This document shows positions 1-4,623 of a stretch of DNA of 6,024 nucleotides, piece by piece. Positions within the stretch are counted from its first letter, which is position 1, and each line of letters opens with the position of its first letter. The notes under the pieces are model-generated. The model was not told where the DNA came from. It ran no database searches and saw nothing but the letters and a program-made list of their open reading frames with translations. A program made the translations under genes and the position numbers. Origin of the DNA: Candidatus Paracaedibacteraceae bacterium UBA6184 (GTDB lineage Bacteria; Pseudomonadota; Alphaproteobacteria; UBA6184); contig DITM01000007.1 in NCBI GenBank assembly GCA_002422845.1, forward strand, positions 7,593-13,616. Reading direction: 5' to 3'.

Positions 1-619
1 TTTTATTTTCTTTTGCTAACGAAATCGCGGCAGCATCCATAACATTCAACTCTTTAGTTAACACATCTTGATAGGTTAACGTTTCGAAGAACTTAGCAGA
101 TTCATTTTTTACTGGATCTTCACTATAGATACCGTCGACTTTGGTACCTTTAAAAATAGCCTGACAATTCATTTCACATGCTCGTGAGGCTGCTGCAGTA
201 TCCGTAGAAAAAAACGGGACTCCAATCCCGCCTGCATGAATCACGATTCGCCCATTGTGCATATACTCAAATGCACGCCGTCGGGTAAACGTCTCAGCGA
301 TTTCATTCATATTAATCGATGTCATAACTCGGGCATCAAGACCAATATCTGTCATGCATGTTTGTAAGGCTAACGCGTTCATTACGGTGGCTAACATTCC
401 CATATAATCTGCGGTTGCGCGATCCATACCCTGCGCCTGCCCCATATTTCCACGGAAAATGTTACCCCCGCCGATCACGACATTAATCTGAACCCCTATA
501 TCTCGAATAGCTTTCAATTCTTGGCATACTCGATTCATAACCTCAGGAGAAAAAATAGTCTCTCCTGCCAGGATTTCTCCTGATAATTTTAGCATAATCC
601 TTTGATATAAGGGTTTCAT
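1..619 (-). CDS. pyrH: UMP kinase (uridylate kinase), 3' end cut off by window
   Basis: UMP kinase phosphorylates UMP to UDP with ATP in the cytoplasm, feeding all pyrimidine nucleotides. It belongs to the amino-acid-kinase fold and is normally a hexamer. The 206 visible codons read without a stop. Family blocks seen in order are KLSGE (residues 11-15), VVIGGGNIFRG (47-57), DYMGMLATVMNALAL (71-85), PFFSTDTAA (135-143), KGTKVDGIYSEDP (157-169) and LNVMDAAA (191-198). Roughly 30-35 C-terminal residues are missing, judging by the usual length near 240. I chose the ATG at 617-619 because it gives the expected KPLYQRI lead-in to the first strand; the ATG at 593-595 would delete it. The start lies only 4 nt after the tsf stop and has no clear Shine-Dalgarno, so translation is probably coupled to tsf. 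The phosphate-binding loop usually read as GTGNPFF is GIGVPFF here, a mild deviation. Confidence 0.97.
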   Translation of the reverse strand, partial: MKPLYQRIMLKLSGEILAGETIFSPEVMNRVCQELKAIRDIGVQINVVIGGGNIFRGNMGQAQGMDRATADYMGMLATVMNALALQTCMTDIGLDARVMTSINMNEIAETFTRRRAFEYMHNGRIVIHAGGIGVPFFSTDTAAASRACEMNCQAIFKGTKVDGIYSEDPVKNESAKFFETLTYQDVLTKELNVMDAAAISLAKENK

Positions 620-623
620 AATG

Positions 624-1538
624 TTACTGACTCATCGCTGCAACTTCAGCAGCAAAATCAGTTGCTTGCTTTTCAATTCCATCCCCTAATTCAAATCGCA
701 AGAATCCAGTTAATTTTAATGGTGTTCCGATTTCCTTAGAAAGTTCATTGACTACATCAGTGATTTTTTTCTTATTGTCTAAAACATACGCTTGTTCAAG
801 CAATGATGCTTCAGCTAAATAAGTCTTCACACCGCTTTCAATCATTTTTTCAATGATATTTTCAGGACGACCTGCAGCAATTGCTTTTTCACGCAAAACT
901 TTTGCTTCACGTTCAACCAATGCTTTATCAATACCATCAGCCGTTAATGCCGCTGGATTCATTGCAGCAATGTGCATCGCAATACCTTCACCGACAGTTG
1001 CTAACTTTGATGCATCGGCCTCTGTTTCAAATGCAACTAAAACACCAATTTTACCCAAACCTGGGACAATTTGGTTGTGCACATAAGAAATAATATGACC
1101 TTTTGAAACACTGATATTTGCAACACGACGCAAGTTCATGTTCTCACCAATTGTCGCAATCAAGTTTGTTAAAATGTCTTGAACTGTTTTGCCACCATCA
1201 TACTCAGAGGCTTTTAATGCTTCCGCATCTGCTTTGCCATGAGCTTTTTTAACAACAGTACGAACAAAGTCCTGGAACGTGTCGTTACGTGCCACAAAGT
1301 CAGTTTCAGCATTCACTTCAATCACAACAGCCGTGTTGCCTTGTACGTCAACAGCAATCAATCCTTCAGCAGCTACGCGATCAGATTTCTTAGCCGCAGC
1401 TGACAAACCTTTTTTACGCAACCAATCAACGGCCGATTCAAAATCACCATTTGATTCTTCTAATGCTTTTTTGCAGTCTAACATTCCTGCGCCTGTCTTT
1501 TCGCGCAGTTCTTTTACCATACTTGCAGAAATTGCCAT
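624..1538 (-). CDS. tsf: Translation elongation factor Ts
   Basis: EF-Ts is the cytoplasmic nucleotide exchange factor that releases GDP from EF-Tu during translation elongation. The 304-residue length fits the bacterial full-length form. The N-terminal UBA-like domain (about residues 5-50) contains LREKTGAGMLDCKKAL. It is followed by the diagnostic TDFVARN core motif (residues 79-85), whose Asp and Phe contact EF-Tu. The remainder is the two-part dimerisation and core region, including RRVANISVSKGH and HIAAMNP. The start at 1536-1538 is supported by a GAAAGG ribosome binding site at 1551-1556, directly after the rpsB stop, although its 12-nt spacer is slightly long. The gene is second in the operon rpsB-tsf-pyrH, an order found widely in bacteria, and the downstream pyrH start is only 4 nt away. 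Nothing suggests truncation or loss of function. Confidence 0.99.
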   Translation of the reverse strand: MAISASMVKELREKTGAGMLDCKKALEESNGDFESAVDWLRKKGLSAAAKKSDRVAAEGLIAVDVQGNTAVVIEVNAETDFVARNDTFQDFVRTVVKKAHGKADAEALKASEYDGGKTVQDILTNLIATIGENMNLRRVANISVSKGHIISYVHNQIVPGLGKIGVLVAFETEADASKLATVGEGIAMHIAAMNPAALTADGIDKALVEREAKVLREKAIAAGRPENIIEKMIESGVKTYLAEASLLEQAYVLDNKKKITDVVNELSKEIGTPLKLTGFLRFELGDGIEKQATDFAAEVAAMSQ

Positions 1539-1556
1539 AATATTACGATACCTTTC

Positions 1557-2339
1557 TTATTTTGCAGAATCAGAGGTTACGACCTCTTCAACCATTAATT
1601 CGGGCACCATAATTTCTGCAGCTGCCCCAACATCAACGCCTGCTTTTGAAAGCTGTTTTTGAATTCCTGCCAAAACAGCATCAGATGCCAATTTAGTATA
1701 GAATTCAATTGCTCGACGTGCGTCATCATTACCTGGGATAATATAATCCACTAAATCTGGATCTGAGTTTGTATCGCATATTGCGATAATTGGAATACCA
1801 ATTTTTTTAGCTTCTAATAAAGCTGTGCTTTCTTTGATTGTATCAATAATGAACAATGCGTCTGGAGTATCTCCCATTTCGCGAATCCCGCCCAATGCGC
1901 GGTTTAATTTTTCGCGATCATTTTGCATCTTCAACAATTCTTTTTTAACAACTGTTCCAGAATTGCTTTCTAATTGCTCATCCATATCTTTCAAACGCTT
2001 AATGGATTGGGAAATTGTTTTCCAGTTGGTTAACATACCACCTAACCAACGATGGTTAACATAATATTGACCGCAACGCTTTGCTGCCTCAGCAACAATT
2101 TCAGCCGCTTGTGGTTTTGTTCCAACGAATAACACTCGACCACCTTGAGCAACAACTTCAGTTAACACATCCAATGCCTTTTTAAACATTGGGTAAGTTT
2201 GTTGCAAGTCGATAATATGAACGCCGCCCTTAGTTCCAAAAATATATGGAGACATTTTTGGGTTCCAACGACGAGGATGGTGACCGAAGTGAACGCCTGC
2301 TTCTAATAGCTGGCGCATAGAAAATGTAGTGTTTGACAT
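1557..2339 (-). CDS. rpsB: 30S ribosomal protein S2
   Basis: S2 is a late-assembling protein of the small ribosomal subunit and helps anchor S1. The protein has 260 residues, normal for the family. The N-terminal signature LLEAGVHFGHHPRRWNPKM lies at residues 11-29. The central motif NHRWLGGMLTNW (95-106) and the C-terminal signature running from PDALFIID (159-166) through DTNSDPDLVDYIIPGNDDA (189-207) are all intact. The coiled-coil hairpin typical of bacterial S2 falls at about residues 108-150. The ATG at 2337-2339 follows an AAGGA ribosome binding site at 2349-2353 with good spacing. It is the first gene of the operon with tsf and pyrH, preceded by a promoter at 2445-2473 and a leader of roughly 100 nt. 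In some bacteria S2 represses its own operon through the leader RNA. I cannot show that here. Confidence 0.99.
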   Translation of the reverse strand: MSNTTFSMRQLLEAGVHFGHHPRRWNPKMSPYIFGTKGGVHIIDLQQTYPMFKKALDVLTEVVAQGGRVLFVGTKPQAAEIVAEAAKRCGQYYVNHRWLGGMLTNWKTISQSIKRLKDMDEQLESNSGTVVKKELLKMQNDREKLNRALGGIREMGDTPDALFIIDTIKESTALLEAKKIGIPIIAICDTNSDPDLVDYIIPGNDDARRAIEFYTKLASDAVLAGIQKQLSKAGVDVGAAAEIMVPELMVEEVVTSDSAK

Positions 2340-2444
2340 GTATTTAGTTCCTTTATCTGGTTAAACATCCACGGACTTTGCTTTTCATTTTTCAGAAAAG
2401 ACCAGAAACGCTAAGCGTATTCCGTGTGCTTTTTAAACGTTACT

Positions 2445-2473
2445 AAGATAGAAATATTTTCGTGACTTTTCAA
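2445..2473 (-). promoter_or_regulatory. Sigma70-type promoter of the rpsB-tsf-pyrH operon
   Basis: On the minus strand a -35 hexamer TTGAAA (plus-strand 2468-2473) is separated by exactly 17 nt from a -10 hexamer TATCTT (2445-2450). These match the sigma70 consensus at 5 of 6 and 4 of 6 positions. Transcription would begin near 2437-2438, leaving a leader of about 98 nt before the rpsB ATG. The leader contains a small interrupted palindrome, ACGCT-A-AGCGT, at 2408-2418. It is the best-scoring promoter I could find by eye on this strand upstream of rpsB. Confidence 0.65.
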
Positions 2474-2490
2474 GCTTTTTATTGCATACT
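2462..2490 (+). promoter_or_regulatory. Candidate promoter for the small gene-dcd-murA operon
   Basis: GTGACT (2462-2467) and CATACT (2485-2490) are separated by 17 nt, each matching the sigma70 consensus at 4 of 6 positions. Transcription would start near 2497, giving a leader of about 25 nt before the ATG at 2522. The site overlaps the -35 region of the rpsB promoter on the opposite strand, so the two divergent promoters would share DNA. It is weak by sequence and could be chance, but some rightward promoter is required here. Confidence 0.3.
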
Positions 2491-2521
2491 CCGTGTATAT
2501 TTTTAGTCTGCGTAAAAAATC

Positions 2522-2695
2522 ATGAATCATACGCCCAAATTAGGTGAAATAAAAGCTTCCGAAAGAAAAAAACGCCTTGAGGCTGCTTTGAAGCGAAACA
2601 TGCTGCGCAGAAAAGAACAATCAAACCAACGCAATGAATCTAACAAGCAACCCAGTACTACTGAAAGAGGCACAACCAATGATAATGTCCGATAA
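2522..2695 (+). CDS. Small basic helical protein, 57 residues, unknown function
   Basis: This short reading frame encodes a 57-residue protein rich in Lys, Arg and Gln with no membrane segment or signal peptide. Residues 12-34 form a strongly charged, predicted helical stretch containing the motif RLEAALKRNMLRRKEQ. From memory, small alphaproteobacterial proteins with an RL-x-x-AL-x-x-NL-x-RRK-x-Q pattern are often encoded near murA, so I think this is a member of that uncharacterised group; I could not check it. The tail after residue 38 is polar and probably disordered. The stop at 2693-2695 overlaps the dcd start by 17 nt in a different frame, which suggests translational coupling, with this gene first in the dcd-murA operon. 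No good Shine-Dalgarno precedes the ATG at 2522, which is the main doubt. The basic helix could bind nucleic acid or a protein partner, but that is speculation. Confidence 0.72.
   Translation: MNHTPKLGEIKASERKKRLEAALKRNMLRRKEQSNQRNESNKQPSTTERGTTNDNVR
2666..2670 (+). promoter_or_regulatory. Ribosome binding site that fixes the dcd start
   Basis: AGAGG at 2666-2670 lies 8 nt before the ATG at 2679, ideal spacing. It is inside the coding sequence of the preceding 57-residue gene. It favours 2679 over the upstream in-frame ATG at 2634, which has no comparable site and would add 15 residues absent from the family. Confidence 0.75.
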
Positions 2696-3230
2696 GTGGA
2701 TCCGCCAAAGATCGCTTGATAATGAGATGATTAGCCCCTTTGTGGATCGCCAAAAAAAAGAAGGCGTAATTTCCTATGGCTTATCCTCCTACGGTTATGA
2801 TGCACGTGTTTCAAACGAGTTTAAAGTGTTTACAAACGTTGACAATGCAATTGTCGATCCCAAAGACTTTTCACATCAAAGCTTTGTAACCCGCACCGCC
2901 GATGTCTGCATTGTACCGCCAAACAGCTTTGTCTTAGCCCGCACTGTTGAATACTTCAGAATCCCACGGGATGTTTTAGTCATTTGCTTAGGAAAATCAA
3001 CCTATGCACGTTGCGGAATTATTGTGAACGTAACCCCACTTGAACCAGAATGGGAAGGTCACGTTACACTAGAATTTTCAAACACCACCCCCTTGCCTGC
3101 AAAAATTTATGCCAACGAAGGCGCCTGCCAATTTTTATTCTTCCATGGCAATGAAATGTGCGAAACGTCTTACAAAGATCGCGCAGGAAAATATATGAAC
3201 CAAATGGGCGTCACCCCACCAAAACTTTAA
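2679..3230 (+). CDS. dcd: dCTP deaminase
   Basis: dCTP deaminase converts dCTP and water to dUTP and ammonia. A dUTPase then makes dUMP, the precursor of dTMP. It is a cytoplasmic homotrimer related to dUTPase. From the ATG at 2679 the protein has 183 residues, fitting the form I know from alphaproteobacteria. Visible blocks are MSDKWIR (3-9), the nucleotide-binding SYGLSSYGYDARV (32-44), PPNSFVLARTVEYFRIP (80-96), GKSTYARCGI (105-114) and the TLEFSN segment (130-135). In that segment Glu132 corresponds to the catalytic Glu138 of the E. coli enzyme. The C-terminal SYKDRAGKYMNQ (164-175) is the lid segment that closes over the nucleotide. The frame stays open upstream to an ATG at 2634, but that start lacks a ribosome binding site and family support. 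The gene overlaps the preceding small gene by 17 nt, and its stop codon overlaps the murA ribosome binding site, so the three genes are probably cotranscribed. Confidence 0.97.
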   Translation: MIMSDKWIRQRSLDNEMISPFVDRQKKEGVISYGLSSYGYDARVSNEFKVFTNVDNAIVDPKDFSHQSFVTRTADVCIVPPNSFVLARTVEYFRIPRDVLVICLGKSTYARCGIIVNVTPLEPEWEGHVTLEFSNTTPLPAKIYANEGACQFLFFHGNEMCETSYKDRAGKYMNQMGVTPPKL

Positions 3231-3239
3231 AGGACAATA

Positions 3240-4502
3240 ATGGATAAAATCGTAATTACGGGTGGTCACCCACTGGATGGGAAAATCTCAATCAGTGGTG
3301 GAAAAAATGCAGCCCTACCTTTAATATGTTCAGCAATTCTTACTGCAGATGATGTCATATTCGAAAACTCTCCAAACGCATTAGCCGACATGGAATCGCT
3401 TAAACATCTACTAGAACACTTAGGTTGTGAAGTTGAATATAAAGGTTCAACCGCTCGCATTAACGCCAGCGGCATTCACCATCAAACGGCCCCCTACGAC
3501 ATTGTCAGAAAGATGCGCGCATCCATTCTGGTTTTAGGCCCCCTACTTGCTAGATTTGGTCAAGCCGTTGTTTCATACCCCGGCGGCTGTGCCATTGGCG
3601 CACGCCCCATTGACGTAACGTTAAGCGGGCTCGAAGCCCTAGGTGTAGAAATCATCCTAGACACTGGATACATTCATGCAAAGGTCAAAGGCGACCGTTT
3701 AAAGGGAACTCACTACACCCTATCTGTCCCCTCTTGGACTGGGACTGAAAACTTAATTATGGCCGCTGTTTTCGCAGAAGGCACCACAGTATTTGAAAAT
3801 GTAGCCCGCGAACCCGAAGTCGTCGACCTGTGCAAATGCTTGAATAGCATGGGTGCAAAAATCGAAGGCCCCGGCACCTCAGTGATCACCATTCAGGGCG
3901 TAGACCGTCTTCATGGCACCACACACAGCGTAATGACAGATCGATTAGAAGCTGGCACTTATGCCGTTGCCGCCGCCATTACCGGGGGACGCATCCATCT
4001 AGACAATACAACACATGAAGTCTTATATGCATTTACAGAAGCCCTACAACGATCCGGAACAAAAGTTACCCCCGTAGACAATGGCATGATCATAGAAGGC
4101 GGATTTGATATTCACCCCGTGGATATTATCACCGAACCCTATCCTGGGTTTGCAACCGATTTACAAGCCCAAATGATGGCGCTCATGACCCTTGCAAAGG
4201 GAACGTCTTTAATCAAAGAAACCATTTTTGAAAATCGATTCATGCACGTACCTGAACTGAATCGCATGGGCGCAAACATTTCGATCCAGGGAAATATCGC
4301 TGTTGTTCGTGGCGTTCCTAAACTTCAAGGCGCCCCCGTTATGGCAACCGATTTACGAGCCTCAGTCTCAATGGTGCTTGCAGGTCTTGCTGCAGAAGGC
4401 GAAACTGTCGTTAACCGTATATATCATTTAGATCGCGGATATGAACACCTCGATGAAAAACTAAGAAGCTGTGGCGCTCATATAAAGCGTGTCATAGGAT
4501 AA
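3240..4502 (+). CDS. murA: UDP-N-acetylglucosamine 1-carboxyvinyltransferase
   Basis: MurA transfers enolpyruvate from phosphoenolpyruvate to UDP-GlcNAc, the first committed step of peptidoglycan synthesis, in the cytoplasm. The 420-residue length is normal and the two-domain EPSP-synthase-like fold is complete. Active-site residues are present: Lys22-Asn23 in GGKNAALP, Arg93 in VRKMRAS, Cys117 in the mobile loop YPGGCAIGARP, Asp307 in FATDLQAQ, Arg333 in ENRFMHVPEL, Asp371-Leu372 in ATDLRAS and Arg399 in HLDRGYEH. Because the loop residue is Cys rather than Asp, the enzyme should be of the fosfomycin-sensitive type. The ATG at 3240 follows an AAAGGA site at 3229-3234 that begins inside the dcd stop codon; the intergenic gap is 9 nt. 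An intact murA implies that the bacterium still makes peptidoglycan or an intermediate of it. No sign of decay. Confidence 0.99.
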   Translation: MDKIVITGGHPLDGKISISGGKNAALPLICSAILTADDVIFENSPNALADMESLKHLLEHLGCEVEYKGSTARINASGIHHQTAPYDIVRKMRASILVLGPLLARFGQAVVSYPGGCAIGARPIDVTLSGLEALGVEIILDTGYIHAKVKGDRLKGTHYTLSVPSWTGTENLIMAAVFAEGTTVFENVAREPEVVDLCKCLNSMGAKIEGPGTSVITIQGVDRLHGTTHSVMTDRLEAGTYAVAAAITGGRIHLDNTTHEVLYAFTEALQRSGTKVTPVDNGMIIEGGFDIHPVDIITEPYPGFATDLQAQMMALMTLAKGTSLIKETIFENRFMHVPELNRMGANISIQGNIAVVRGVPKLQGAPVMATDLRASVSMVLAGLAAEGETVVNRIYHLDRGYEHLDEKLRSCGAHIKRVIG

Positions 4503-4511
4503 AACCTACCT

Positions 4512-4533
4512 GGGGCTTGAATTATCCAGCCCC
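4512..4533 (+). terminator. GC-rich hairpin after murA, possible weak terminator
   Basis: GGGGCT (4512-4517) and AGCCCC (4528-4533) form a perfect 6-bp stem with a 10-nt loop, starting 9 nt after the murA stop. No T-run follows (the next bases are TCTCTACTCCCC), so it is not a canonical intrinsic terminator. It could act in rho-dependent termination or stabilise the mRNA end. Confidence 0.4.
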
Positions 4534-4571
4534 TCTCTACTCCCCAAAAAATTATTCAAAAACGCAACCAC

Positions 4572-4600
4572 TTGACTTCTTTGACAGCTGTCCCTATATA
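4572..4600 (+). promoter_or_regulatory. Candidate promoter of the exported repeat-protein gene
   Basis: TTGACT (4572-4577) and TATATA (4595-4600) are spaced by 17 nt, matching the sigma70 consensus at 5 of 6 and 4 of 6 positions. Transcription would begin near 4607, leaving a leader of about 17 nt. A second TTGACA at 4581-4586 has no well-placed -10 partner. The presence of a promoter here suggests that the gene is transcribed separately from murA. Confidence 0.5.
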
Positions 4601-4613
4601 CAATCCATATAGG
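4593..4613 (+). promoter_or_regulatory. Perfect inverted repeat over the -10 box and ribosome binding site
   Basis: CCTATAT (4593-4599) and ATATAGG (4607-4613) are perfect complements around a 7-nt centre. The left arm covers the candidate -10 hexamer. The right arm contains the AGG of the Shine-Dalgarno AGGAG (4611-4615), which sits 8 nt before the ATG at 4624. It could be a repressor operator. It would act as an SD-blocking RNA hairpin only if transcription starts further upstream than the promoter I propose. Confidence 0.5.
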
Positions 4614-4623
4614 AGATACACAC

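Larger units (their letters stand above)
2415..2505. repeat. Imperfect direct repeat pair in the divergent intergenic region
   Basis: Two similar segments lie 69 bp apart on the plus strand: 2415-2435 (begins GCGTATTCCGTGTG) and 2484-2505 (begins GCATACTCCGTGTA). Both end in TTTTTA. They share the core TCCGTGT and most flanking bases, with one single-base length difference. One copy sits in the rpsB leader just after the predicted start; the other lies upstream of the rpsB -35 box and overlaps the candidate rightward promoter. Role unknown. Confidence 0.45.

Noticed and set aside
593..595. Alternative pyrH start at this ATG
   Set aside because: It would remove the conserved lead-in KPLYQRI before the KLSGE motif; the ATG at 617-619 fits the family better.
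853..1093. Two rightward open frames of 77 and 70 codons (853-1086, 881-1093)
   Set aside because: Both lie antisense inside tsf, have low-complexity composition and no ribosome binding site; they are shadows of the real gene.
1279..1662. Rightward open frame of 127 codons
   Set aside because: Antisense to the tsf start and rpsB end; Ser/Thr/Ala-rich text expected from the reverse of a coding strand, with no family resemblance.
1825..2064. Rightward open frame of 79 codons
   Set aside because: Antisense inside rpsB with no supporting start signals.
2340..2437. Possible S2-binding autoregulatory leader or riboswitch upstream of rpsB
   Set aside because: The leader length would allow one, but I see only a short palindrome (2408-2418) with a 1-nt centre and no recognisable RNA motif.
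2634..2678. Extended dcd start at the ATG at 2634
   Set aside because: The 15 extra residues (MNLTSNPVLL...) have no counterpart in the family. They lie in another frame of the upstream small gene, and the good ribosome binding site serves 2679.
3266..3475. Leftward open frame of 69 codons
   Set aside because: Antisense inside murA, whose conserved residues fully explain this DNA.
4503..4623. tRNA, small gene or mobile-element end in the murA downstream gap
   Set aside because: No cloverleaf, CCA end, insertion-sequence terminal repeat or convincing short frame; only the GC hairpin, promoter candidate and inverted repeat noted above.
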